Shown here: piece after piece, positions 14,175 to 21,247 of the stretch
How the letters are laid out: each line of letters starts with the position of its first letter
How positions within the stretch are numbered: the first letter of the stretch is position 1
From: an uncultured Marmoricola sp.
Lineage (GTDB): Bacteria; Actinomycetota; Actinomycetes; Propionibacteriales; Nocardioidaceae
Direction of reading: 5' to 3'
DNA: 34,403 nucleotides
NCBI RefSeq assembly: GCF_943913695.1
Contig: NZ_CALTZE010000023.1
Location: 1 to 34,403 of the forward strand
Notes under the pieces: generated by a model
Seen by the model: the letters and a program-made list of their open reading frames with translations, nothing else
What the model was told of the DNA's origin: nothing
Databases searched by the model: none
Made by a program: the position numbers and the translations under genes

Positions 14175-16076
14175 GTGCGCAGCCTCCTCGCCGGGTCCAG
14201 CCTCGCCCTGCTCGCTCTGCTCTCCCTGACGGTGGCCCCGGCTCCGGCGGCCGACAGCGGCGACGGCGAGGCCGGGGGCATCAGCGGCAGGATGGTCCTC
14301 CTGCTCGACTCCTCGGGCTCGATGGCCGAGCCCGCCGCAGGCGGGGGCACCAAGATCGAGGCCGCCAAGCAGGCGCTGGGCCAGGTGGCCGAGCGGATCC
14401 CCGAGGGCGTCGAGGTGGGCGCCCGGGTCTTCGGCGCCACCGTCGAGGACCGCTCGATGCCGGGCGCGTGCCGCGACACGCAGAGCGTCGTGCCTGTCGG
14501 GCCCGTCGACCAGGACGCGCTGCAGGCGGCGGTCGCCGACTACCGCCCCTTCGGCGAGACCCCCATCGGCGCCGGGCTCCAGGCCGCCGCACGCGACCTC
14601 GGGCCCGCCGAGGACGGCGTACGCCGCACCATCGTGCTGCTCTCCGACGGGGAGCCCACGTGCGAGCCCGACCCGTGCGTGGTGGCCAGCCGGCTGCGCG
14701 ACCGCGGCATCGACCTGCGGATCAACGTCGTCGGCCTCGACGTCGCCGGCGAGGCCCGCCGCGCGCTGCAGTGCATCGCCCGGGCCGGTGGCGGTCGCTA
14801 CGTCGACGCCGACAGCGCCGAGGAGCTCAACGAGTCGCTCGTGGCCGTCAGCGTGCGCGGGCTGCGCGACTTCTCCGTCTCGGGCACACCGGTGACCGGT
14901 GGCCGCAGCACCGCCGAGCCGACAGCCCTCGAGCCCGGCGACTACACCGACCGGACGCTGCCCGACGAGGCGCCGCTGTTCTACAGCGTCCCGGTGCCCG
15001 AGGGCGGCGGGGTCAGCGTCGCCCTGGCGATGCGTCCGGAGTCGGGCGACACTGTCGACTCCGCGCAGGTCGCGCTGCTCACCCCCGACGGTGCGCAGTG
15101 CAGCAACGCGACCGCGGTCGACGCCAACGTGCTGCTGCTGCGCTCGATCGTGGGGGCCTCCGCCGTCTACTTCCCCAGCACCGGCAGCTATGCCGGGGAG
15201 GCGTGCGCCGAGGCAGACGAGCTGCTGGCACAGGTCAGCTTCAACGGGCCGGCCACGCCGTTCTCGCTGAAGGTGCGCGGCTATCCCGAGGTCGAGGGCT
15301 ACGACACCCTGCCCGGACCGGCCGACCCGGAGCAGGCCCGGATGGAGACGGTGACCCTGGAGGGACGCGGCACGCCGGTCATCGGCGGGGGGTCCTTCGA
15401 GGACGCGCCCACCCTCGAGCCCGGCACGACCTACTCCGACACCCTGCGTCCGCGCGAGCAGCTGATCTACAAGGTGCCCGTCGGCTGGGGTCAGGCACCG
15501 CGCTTCACCGCGCGGCTGGAGAGCGACGTGCGCGCGGCCGACCTGCAGGACATCTTCGGGATCCAGGTGCAGGTGCGTGGCTTCAGCGCGCTGGGTCAGG
15601 CGCTGCCCAACTCCTTCGACGCCGACGCCGGGATCAGGGACAGCGGCCGCTACGACGGCACCGACCCGGTCACCCTGACCAACAGCCAGATGCCGGTGCG
15701 GCTGCGCAACATCGAGTCGACGAGCAGCGAGGCCCGTGCCAACGTCGTCGCCGGCGACTACTACTTCACCGTGGAGATGGGCGGAGACTCCGAGCGAGCC
15801 GACGAGCGCTTCGCCGCGCCCGTACGCCTCGCGGTCGCTCTCGACGGCGACGTCGAGGCCGAGCCGGGGTTCGCGAGCGACGTCGAGGGCGAGCCGACGG
15901 AGCAGGCCTCCGGTGAGGCGGAGGACGCCGGTGATGCCGGCCAGGCCGTCGACCGCGACTCGGGGGCGGGCGACGACAGCGCCCTGCCCTCGTGGGCGCT
16001 GCCCCTGGGGGCCGGAGTCGCAGGCACGCTGCTGGTCGTGGGCGGCATCGCCTGGGTCCGACGGCGTCGCGGCTGA
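14175..16076 (+). CDS. Surface-anchored von Willebrand factor A domain protein
   Basis: A 633-residue exported protein. It has an N-terminal signal peptide (cleavage near APAPA-ADS), then a vWA domain at about 38-220 with the MIDAS motif DSSGS at 45-49 and LLSDGEPTCEPDPC. About 350 residues of beta-rich sequence without a recognised domain follow, including PLFYSVPVPEGGGVSVA and LIYKVPVGWGQAPRFTA, which look like two copies of a pre-peptidase-type module. An acidic linker (about 555-600) and a C-terminal helix with RRRRG complete a type I membrane topology. The start is GTG 14175; CAGGGT lies seven bases before it. Paired cysteines suggest disulfides. A role in adhesion or envelope assembly is inference. 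Confidence 0.87.
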   Translation: MRSLLAGSSLALLALLSLTVAPAPAADSGDGEAGGISGRMVLLLDSSGSMAEPAAGGGTKIEAAKQALGQVAERIPEGVEVGARVFGATVEDRSMPGACRDTQSVVPVGPVDQDALQAAVADYRPFGETPIGAGLQAAARDLGPAEDGVRRTIVLLSDGEPTCEPDPCVVASRLRDRGIDLRINVVGLDVAGEARRALQCIARAGGGRYVDADSAEELNESLVAVSVRGLRDFSVSGTPVTGGRSTAEPTALEPGDYTDRTLPDEAPLFYSVPVPEGGGVSVALAMRPESGDTVDSAQVALLTPDGAQCSNATAVDANVLLLRSIVGASAVYFPSTGSYAGEACAEADELLAQVSFNGPATPFSLKVRGYPEVEGYDTLPGPADPEQARMETVTLEGRGTPVIGGGSFEDAPTLEPGTTYSDTLRPREQLIYKVPVGWGQAPRFTARLESDVRAADLQDIFGIQVQVRGFSALGQALPNSFDADAGIRDSGRYDGTDPVTLTNSQMPVRLRNIESTSSEARANVVAGDYYFTVEMGGDSERADERFAAPVRLAVALDGDVEAEPGFASDVEGEPTEQASGEAEDAGDAGQAVDRDSGAGDDSALPSWALPLGAGVAGTLLVVGGIAWVRRRRG

Positions 16077-16089
16077 GGCCGGCGACAGC

Positions 16090-16108
16090 GACCCTCTAGT
16101 CGAGGGTC
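16090..16108. terminator. Bidirectional terminator-like hairpin between vWA gene and recX
   Basis: GACCCTC (16090-16096) pairs with GAGGGTC (16102-16108) over a five-base loop. It lies between the convergent vWA and recX genes and overlaps the recX stop codon. It has no U-tract. Confidence 0.5.
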
Positions 16109-16653
16109 TCGGAGCCCTCCGGGGTCTCGGCCCCGTGACCCACCGCGGCCAGCTCCTCGCGCACCACCCGGTAGGCGAGCGAGGCGCCGTGACCCTTGCG
16201 GGCCAGCGCCCCGACGAGACGGCGGGTGGCCTTGTCGGTCGGCAGCGAGGCGACCGAGCGCAGCCGCGAGCGGACCACGCGCCGCGCGGCCTCCTCCTCC
16301 TCGTCGGGGTCGACCTCCTCGAGGACCTCCCGGACCACCTCGTCGTCGACCCCCTTGCGACGCAGCTCCTGGCGCAGCGCGCGACGCGCGAGCCCCTTGC
16401 CGTGCTGCCGCTGCTCGACCCAGTCGCGAGCGAAGCCGGCGTCGTCGATCAGCCCCACCTCGGTGAAGCGGTCGAGCAGGCGCGCGGCGACGTCGTCGGG
16501 GACGCCGCGAGCGGCCAGCTTGCTGGCCAGCTCCGCGCGGGTGCGGGCGCGGCCGGTGAGCTGGTCGAGCAGGATCGTCCGCGCCACCGACTCGGGGTCG
16601 GCCTCGGGTCCGAGGTCACGATCCCCCGGCGGCTCGGCTGCTCGACCTCTCAC
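16096..16653 (-). CDS. recX: RecA regulatory protein RecX
   Basis: A 185-residue RecX, which binds RecA filaments and limits their growth. The typical tandem three-helix repeats are visible: LDQLTGRARTRAELASKLAA with GVPDDVAARLLDRFTEVGLIDDAGFARDWV, then RRALRQELRRKGVDDEVVREVL, and a third repeat ending with ALARKGHGASLAYRVVREEL. It follows recA on the same strand. Its GTG start, AGGAGG ribosome site and first codons sit inside one copy of a 51-base direct repeat whose other copy is at 16862-16912. Confidence 0.94.
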   Translation of the reverse strand: MRGRAAEPPGDRDLGPEADPESVARTILLDQLTGRARTRAELASKLAARGVPDDVAARLLDRFTEVGLIDDAGFARDWVEQRQHGKGLARRALRQELRRKGVDDEVVREVLEEVDPDEEEEAARRVVRSRLRSVASLPTDKATRRLVGALARKGHGASLAYRVVREELAAVGHGAETPEGSETLD

Positions 16654-16960
16654 GCGGGTCCTCCTGTGGTGCGGTGGGCTCTCGGGTCACCGGGTCTCGA
16701 GACGGTGGGCTGCGCGACCTCCTCGACCAACCACGGCCTCGGCGGCCTCGTCGACCGACGTACGGCGGTCTGTCGGGTCACCGGGTCTCGAGACGGTCGG
16801 CCTCGAGACGGTCGCTGCGCGACCTCCTCGACCCATCGGCTGCGCGACCTCCTCGACCAACCACGCGGGTCCTCCTGGGGTGCGGTGGGCTCTCGGGTCA
16901 CCGGGTCTCGAGGCTCCCCGTCCACGCCCTCCTGCGTCGGGCGTGGACGGCTCGCACCTC
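16651..16960. repeat. Second REP-like cluster between recA and recX
   Basis: The 350-base recA-recX gap is made almost wholly of repeats. A 51-base direct repeat occurs at 16651-16701 and 16862-16912 with one mismatch; the first copy includes the recX start codon and ribosome site. Between them lie several GGTCTCGAGACGG...CTCCTCGACC units, the clearest at 16800-16834 with stem GGTCGC (16810-16815) and GCGACC (16819-16824) around a TGC loop. A further unit at about 16905-16963 has the same ends as the 2.5 kb units but a different core hairpin: CCGTCCACGCCC (16918-16929) pairs with GGGCGTGGACGG (16939-16950). Confidence 0.85.
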
Positions 16961-16976
16961 GACCTTTCGAGCTTGT

Positions 16977-17001
16977 CCGAGGCTTCGTCCCTCAGCCTCG
17001 G
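16977..17001 (-). terminator. Hairpin just downstream of recA
   Basis: CCGAGGCT (16977-16984) and AGCCTCGG (16994-17001) form an 8-base stem with a 9-base loop, beginning four bases after the recA stop codon. It may partially terminate the recA message and keep recX expression low, as described for recA-recX in other bacteria. No U-tract. Confidence 0.6.
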
Positions 17002-17005
17002 GCTC

Positions 17006-18091
17006 TCAAAAGTCGATGCCGTCGGGGTCGATGCCGGGGGCGTCAGCGGTGAAGCCGGGCTCCGCGGCGGGCTCGGCGACCGAGGGCCCGATGCCGAGGT
17101 GCTCGAGGATCTTCTTCTCGATCTCGTTGGCCAGGTCGGGGTTGTCACGCAGGAAGGCGCGGGCATTCTCCTTGCCCTGACCGAGCTGGTCACCCTCGTA
17201 GGTGTACCAAGCGCCGGCCTTGCGGACCAGGCCCGCCTCGACGCCGACGTCGATCAGGCCGCCCTCCCGGCTGATGCCCTGGCCGTACATGATGTCGAAC
17301 TCGGCCTGCTTGAAGGGCGGGGCGACCTTGTTCTTCACGACCTTGACGCGGGTGCGGTTGCCGACCATCTCGGTGCCGTCCTTGAGCGTCTCGATGCGGC
17401 GCACGTCGAGACGGACCGAGCTGTAGAACTTCAGTGCCCGGCCACCGGTGGTGGTCTCCGGGGAGCCGAACATCACGCCGATCTTCTCGCGCAGCTGGTT
17501 GATGAAGATCGCGGTGGTGCCGGCGCCGTTGAGGGCTCCGGTCATCTTGCGCAGCGCCTGGCTCATCAGCCGGGCCTGGAGGCCGACGTGGCTGTCGCCC
17601 ATCTCGCCCTCGATCTCGGCCCGGGGCACCAACGCGGCCACCGAGTCGATGACGATCAGGTCGAGCGCGCCGGAGCGGATCAGCATGTCGGCGATCTCGA
17701 GCGCCTGCTCACCGGAGTCGGGCTGGGAGACCAGCAGCGCGTCGGTGTCGACGCCGAGGCGCTGGGCATACTCCGGGTCGAGCGCGTGCTCGGCGTCGAT
17801 GAAGGCCACGATGCCGCCGGCGGCCTGGGCGTTGGCCACGGCGTGCAGCGCGACCGTCGTCTTGCCCGAGGACTCCGGGCCGTAGATCTCCACGACCCGA
17901 CCCCGCGGCAGGCCACCGAGGCCGAGCGCGATGTCGAGGGAGATCGCCCCGGTGGGGATGATCTCCAACGGCGCGCGGGTCTCGTCGCCGAGCCGCATCA
18001 CCGAACCCTTGCCGTACTGCTTCTCGATGTTGGCGAGAGCCGCGTCGAGCGCCTTCTCGCGGTTGCCCTCGCGGGTGGTGGCACCAGCCAT
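17006..18091 (-). CDS. recA: Recombinase RecA
   Basis: A 361-residue RecA, the strand-exchange recombinase and LexA co-protease. Walker A GPESSGKTT is at 71-79, followed by AFIDAEHALDPEYA, LIVIDSVAALVPRAEIEGEMGD (partly Walker B), loop L2 region FINQLREKIGVMFGSPETTTGG and the C-terminal acidic tail. No intein is present, unlike some mycobacterial RecA proteins. The ATG at 18091 has AGAGGA upstream. An SOS box and a RecA-NDp-type promoter precede it, so both LexA-dependent and LexA-independent induction are expected. Confidence 0.99.
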   Translation of the reverse strand: MAGATTREGNREKALDAALANIEKQYGKGSVMRLGDETRAPLEIIPTGAISLDIALGLGGLPRGRVVEIYGPESSGKTTVALHAVANAQAAGGIVAFIDAEHALDPEYAQRLGVDTDALLVSQPDSGEQALEIADMLIRSGALDLIVIDSVAALVPRAEIEGEMGDSHVGLQARLMSQALRKMTGALNGAGTTAIFINQLREKIGVMFGSPETTTGGRALKFYSSVRLDVRRIETLKDGTEMVGNRTRVKVVKNKVAPPFKQAEFDIMYGQGISREGGLIDVGVEAGLVRKAGAWYTYEGDQLGQGKENARAFLRDNPDLANEIEKKILEHLGIGPSVAEPAAEPGFTADAPGIDPDGIDF

Positions 18092-18142
18092 CAGATGTCC
18101 TCTCGTGGCGCCTCGGCGCCGCTCGACCTCGTGTCGTGCCAG

Positions 18143-18165
18143 ACGTTAGGGGCCACCACCGACAA
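18143..18165 (-). promoter_or_regulatory. RecA-NDp-type (LexA-independent) promoter of recA
   Basis: On the minus strand TTGTCGGTGG (18165-18156) is followed after 7 bases by TAACGT (18148-18143). This fits the actinobacterial damage promoter remembered as TTGTCRGTG-N8-TANNNT, which is activated by PafBC in mycobacteria. The predicted 5' leader is about 45 bases. Confidence 0.8.
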
Positions 18166-18235
18166 CCGCTGTCGGCGACGGTGACCTGTGGAGAACCACC
18201 GGTCCCGGCCCGCCTGTGGACACCGACGGTAGTAC

Positions 18236-18247
18236 GAACATGTGTTC
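18236..18247. promoter_or_regulatory. LexA-binding SOS box
   Basis: GAACATGTGTTC is a perfect match to the actinobacterial/Gram-positive GAAC-N4-GTTC SOS box. It lies 145 bases upstream of the recA start and about 75 bases upstream of the RecA-NDp-type promoter, so it probably serves a second, upstream recA promoter. Confidence 0.9.
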
Positions 18248-18305
18248 GACGCACGGCACGACACGCCCGCGCGTGTCACGGGTCGGCGCGGGCCTGGCCG
18301 TGGTG

Positions 18306-18328
18306 CCGCGAGCGCTCACCGCTCGCGG
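18306..18328 (-). terminator. Hairpin at the end of the DUF3046 gene
   Basis: CCGCGAGCG (18306-18314) pairs with CGCTCGCGG (18320-18328) over CTCAC, overlapping the DUF3046 stop codon. A second stem, GACACGC/GCGTGTC, is at 18260-18277. Together they would insulate recA from upstream transcription. Confidence 0.6.
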
Positions 18329-18510
18329 GCGGGCAGCTCCAGCTCGGCCCAGACCGCCCGCCACACCGTCTTGGGGCTCTCGCCGGCCGCCAGCGCCTCC
18401 TCGACCGTGCGCTGGTCGAGCTCGCCCAGCACGTGCTGCACCGCCCAGACACGCGCGTAGCCCTCGCCGAGGGTCGCGTCCATGCGGGACCAGAACTCGG
18501 TGTGCCTCAT
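18316..18510 (-). CDS. DUF3046 protein
   Basis: A 64-residue protein of the actinobacterial DUF3046 family, beginning MRHTEFWSRMDATLG and containing YARVWAVQHVLGELDQRTVEEAL and KTVWRAVWAELELP. Function is unknown. It conventionally lies just upstream of recA in actinobacteria, as here. The ATG at 18510 gives the canonical N-terminus; a GTG at 18522 would add four residues. Confidence 0.9.
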   Translation of the reverse strand: MRHTEFWSRMDATLGEGYARVWAVQHVLGELDQRTVEEALAAGESPKTVWRAVWAELELPARER

Positions 18511-18619
18511 CGCCGCCACCACGGGGATGGGAGGGTGGGGGCTGCGCGACGGGGGTCCACCCCGGCGATTGTGCCCCAGCGGCGGTCACGGTCGTGGCGC
18601 GCTCGTCGAGGAGGGACGC

Positions 18620-18967
18620 ATGGGCACGGTCGGGTCGGTCGTGGTGGTGGTGCTGGCGCTCGCGCTGGCAGGGGCCGCGGTGGTGCAGCTGCGCTCGGGC
18701 CCGCTGCCCTTCCCCGCGATCATCACCGGTGCGCTGACCTGCACCCTGTGCTACATCGTCGCCGGGACCGTGTCGGGTGACTCCTCGCTGCCGAGCGTGC
18801 CCACGGTCATGGGGTCCTTCGTCGGTGTGCTGACGCTGGTCGCCATGGTGATCTCGCTGGTGCCCCGCTCCCCCGAGCTCGACCGGACGCGCCGCAGCCC
18901 CATCTACATCGCGGTCGCCGGCACGCTGCTCGGTGCCACCGGGCTGCTGGTCCACGTATTCGCCTGA
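18620..18967 (+). CDS. Small membrane protein of unknown function
   Basis: A 115-residue protein with about four hydrophobic helices (residues 3-22, 31-50, 62-82 and 95-114) and a short basic loop (PELDRTRRSP). GAGGAGG precedes the ATG at 18620. It stands alone on the plus strand, divergent from DUF3046 and convergent with the long minus-strand operon, from which it is separated by only seven bases. No family is recognised. Confidence 0.75.
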   Translation: MGTVGSVVVVVLALALAGAAVVQLRSGPLPFPAIITGALTCTLCYIVAGTVSGDSSLPSVPTVMGSFVGVLTLVAMVISLVPRSPELDRTRRSPIYIAVAGTLLGATGLLVHVFA

Positions 18968-18974
18968 CCCCGGC

Positions 18975-19376
18975 TCACGAGCGCCGCGCCGACCACAGGC
19001 CGGCGGCCACGACACCGGCGAGCACCACGGCCGCCACCAGCAGCCAGCCGCCGGTGTAGTCGCGGTCGAGCAGCGTGGGGTTGTCGGCGCGCGCGCCGAA
19101 GCGGCCCAGCACCGGCACCGCCGTGACGCTGACGCACAGCAGCACCACCGCGCCGACGGTGACCGGGGTGCGCCACGCGGGCGCCAGCACCCGCCGCAGC
19201 AGCACCACCGCCACCACGGTCACCGGCGCGACCAGGGCGTCGTGCACGAGCACGCCACCGGCCAGCCACAGCCCGACGTCGAGCAGGTCGGCGAGGTCCG
19301 AGCGCGCCAGCAGCAGGGCGCCGTACGCCGCCGCGCCGAGGCCGAGCGCGCCGAGGACGAGCCGCAGCGCCCTCAC
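18975..19376 (-). CDS. Small membrane protein, last gene of the ten-gene operon
   Basis: A 133-residue protein with four predicted helices. It begins RALRLVLGALGLGAAAYGALLL and has a hydrophilic segment GRFGARADNPTLLDRDYTGG between helices 3 and 4, then ends in a short basic tail. The GTG start overlaps the stop of the molybdoenzyme gene as GTGA, so it is likely a partner of that enzyme, for instance an electron-transfer or assembly subunit. No heme-binding pattern is clear. The family is not recognised. Confidence 0.75.
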   Translation of the reverse strand: MRALRLVLGALGLGAAAYGALLLARSDLADLLDVGLWLAGGVLVHDALVAPVTVVAVVLLRRVLAPAWRTPVTVGAVVLLCVSVTAVPVLGRFGARADNPTLLDRDYTGGWLLVAAVVLAGVVAAGLWSARRS

Positions 19377-20509
19377 GTCGCCACCTCGATCCGGGTGACC
19401 CACTTGGTCTGCATCACACCCGGACGGTTGGGGGCGATGAGCCGGCTCGGGAAGCCGTGGTCGAGGTCGAGGTCCTCACCGTGCAGGCGCAGTGCCAGCA
19501 GCGTGAGCGGGTCGCGCGCGAAGGAGGCCGGCAGCCGGCTGCTGGCGAAGGCGCCCCGCGTCTGCAGCGAGGTCAGCAGCACGTCGGCGTCGGCTGGGAT
19601 GCCGGCGCGGTCAAGCACCTCGGCCAGCCGCACCCCGCCCCAGGTGCCCATCGCGCTCCACCCCTCCACGCAGGCGATGGGCAGGTCGACCGAGCGCTGC
19701 TCCATGGCGAGCAGGTCATCGCGCGTCAGCGTCTGCTCGCCGGCGGGTCCCACGAGGGTCAGGGCCCACGTGTCGACCGCGGCCGTGCTCACCCCCGCGG
19801 CGACGGCGGAGCGGTTGATCGGGACTCCCTGCGGCCCCTCACCGGTGCGCACCGCCAGCAGGGAGACCCGGCGCAGCCACGGGACGCTCTGCCCGGCGTT
19901 GAGCAGCACGGCGCTGCCCGACGCCAGCAGCGCGGCGAGCAGCACGGTGCGGCGCCGCGGCCCCTCGCGCCCGGGTGGGTCGGAGCGCTCGTCGTCGAGC
20001 GGGACGGCGAGCGCACGGCGGATGACCGGCAGCTTGACCGCGACGTGCACCAGCAGTGCACCGATCGCGACCCAGGCACCGGCGTAGTGGGCGTCACGGA
20101 AGCCGAACTGCCAGGGGTACCACTGCGCGGCGTTGGCCAGCCCGACCGTCAGCTGGAAGATCGAGGCGGCGACGAGCACGAGGATCGAGAGCCGTTCCAT
20201 GCCTGCCACCACCAGCGCCCGCGCGTTGCGCCACGGCACCGCGGCGAAGAGCCGGGGGTAGACCGACCACAGCTTGACGAGCAGGAGCGGGATGGCCGCG
20301 ATGCCGGTGAGCACGTGCAGCCCCTGCGTGACGCGGTAGCCCTGGACCGGCCGCGTCGGCGGCACGACCGGCAGGTCGAGGTAGTACCAGTGGCTCAGCA
20401 GACCGGTCAGGAAGCAGACGCCGAAGCAGAGCCCCAGCCACACGCCGACGCGTGCGGTGAGCCGCTCGTGGCGCAGCGGCGAGATGAAGGAGGTCTCGCG
20501 CGGCCGCAC
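19373..20509 (-). CDS. Membrane-anchored sulfite-oxidase-fold molybdopterin oxidoreductase
   Basis: A 378-residue fusion. Residues 1-170 contain about four transmembrane helices with histidines at 40, 65, 141 and 155, as in cytochrome b561 or MsrQ/YedZ-type heme anchors. A Tat-like RRRTVLLAALLASG segment (about 186-199) then leads to an extracytoplasmic sulfite-oxidase-type molybdopterin domain, with Cys280 in IACVEGWSAMGTWGGVRL as the expected molybdenum ligand and TRDDLLAM and APNRPGVMQTKWVTRIEV as further family features. One chain therefore resembles an MsrP catalytic subunit joined to an MsrQ-like anchor. The substrate is unknown; a sulfoxide or thioether is suggested by the operon. Its GTG start is nine bases after the methyltransferase stop. 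Confidence 0.85.
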   Translation of the reverse strand: MRPRETSFISPLRHERLTARVGVWLGLCFGVCFLTGLLSHWYYLDLPVVPPTRPVQGYRVTQGLHVLTGIAAIPLLLVKLWSVYPRLFAAVPWRNARALVVAGMERLSILVLVAASIFQLTVGLANAAQWYPWQFGFRDAHYAGAWVAIGALLVHVAVKLPVIRRALAVPLDDERSDPPGREGPRRRTVLLAALLASGSAVLLNAGQSVPWLRRVSLLAVRTGEGPQGVPINRSAVAAGVSTAAVDTWALTLVGPAGEQTLTRDDLLAMEQRSVDLPIACVEGWSAMGTWGGVRLAEVLDRAGIPADADVLLTSLQTRGAFASSRLPASFARDPLTLLALRLHGEDLDLDHGFPSRLIAPNRPGVMQTKWVTRIEVAT

Positions 20510-20518
20510 GCGCGCCCC

Positions 20519-21247
20519 TCAGCCGGCGTGCACGAGCACGGCGAACCAGCGCTCGCCGTGACGCCCGACGCGCTCCACGCACAGGCCGGCGGTCTCCGCC
20601 AGCTCCTCGATCGCGTCGACCCCGACCCGGGCCCACGGGAAGCTCCGGGTACGCCGCCCTCCGCTGACGAGCAGCGCCTCGTGCACGGTGAGACCCGTGC
20701 CCGGGCCGGCCAGGTCGGCCACCACGCGTCCGGCCCCGCGCACCACGAGCTCGCCGCAGCGTGCCAGCAGGTCGCGGGGGGCGCCGCCGATGCCGATGTT
20801 GCCGTCGGCCAGCAGCGCGGTGTCCCAGCGGCCCTCGCCGGGGATGGGGTCGAAGACGTTGCGGCGCAGCGCGGGCACACCACGGTCGCGGGCCTGGGCG
20901 ACCGCCTCGTGCACGATGTCGACGCCGAGCACCGCATGACCCTGGTGGCGCAGGTGCTCCCCCATCCGTCCGGGGCCGCAGCCGACGTCGATGGTGGCGC
21001 CGTGGCAGTGCCGCAGCACGGCACGGTCGGAGTCGTCGACCGGGCGCGACCACTGGTGCATGGGCAGGTCCTCGGTGCTCTCCGAGAGACCCTCGACCGT
21101 GCACGGCACCCCGCGCAGCGCCTCGGTGAAGACCTGGCTGAAGGGCAGCTGCGTCTGGGCCTGTGCCTGGGCCTGTGCTTGGGCCTGCGACGGGGTCACC
21201 TCGGGCTCGACGTAGGCGTCGTCGGGCGCGTACTCCGCCGTGCTCAC
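20519..21247 (-). CDS. Class I SAM-dependent methyltransferase
   Basis: A 242-residue methyltransferase. The SAM motif DVGCGPG is at 87-93, followed by VLGVDIVHEAVAQARDRG (acidic residue of motif II), DTALLADGNIGIGG and a C-terminal strand ERWFAVLVHAG. The N-terminus has an unusual Gln-Ala dipeptide run at residues 21-33. The GTG start overlaps the stop of the DUF2064 gene by four bases (GTGA). It sits inside a sugar-modifying operon, so a sugar or lipid-linked sugar is the probable methyl acceptor. Substrate is inference. Confidence 0.85.
   Translation of the reverse strand: MSTAEYAPDDAYVEPEVTPSQAQAQAQAQAQTQLPFSQVFTEALRGVPCTVEGLSESTEDLPMHQWSRPVDDSDRAVLRHCHGATIDVGCGPGRMGEHLRHQGHAVLGVDIVHEAVAQARDRGVPALRRNVFDPIPGEGRWDTALLADGNIGIGGAPRDLLARCGELVVRGAGRVVADLAGPGTGLTVHEALLVSGGRRTRSFPWARVGVDAIEELAETAGLCVERVGRHGERWFAVLVHAG
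21147..21188. repeat. Hexanucleotide-like repeat encoding a Gln-Ala run
   Basis: Tandem copies of a degenerate six-base unit (GGCCTG/TGCCTG on the plus strand) encode alternating Gln and Ala at residues 21-33 of the methyltransferase. Such tracts can vary by slippage. Confidence 0.7.

Noticed and set aside
17006..18091. A RecA intein, as found in some mycobacteria.
   Set aside because: The protein is 361 residues with all motifs contiguous.
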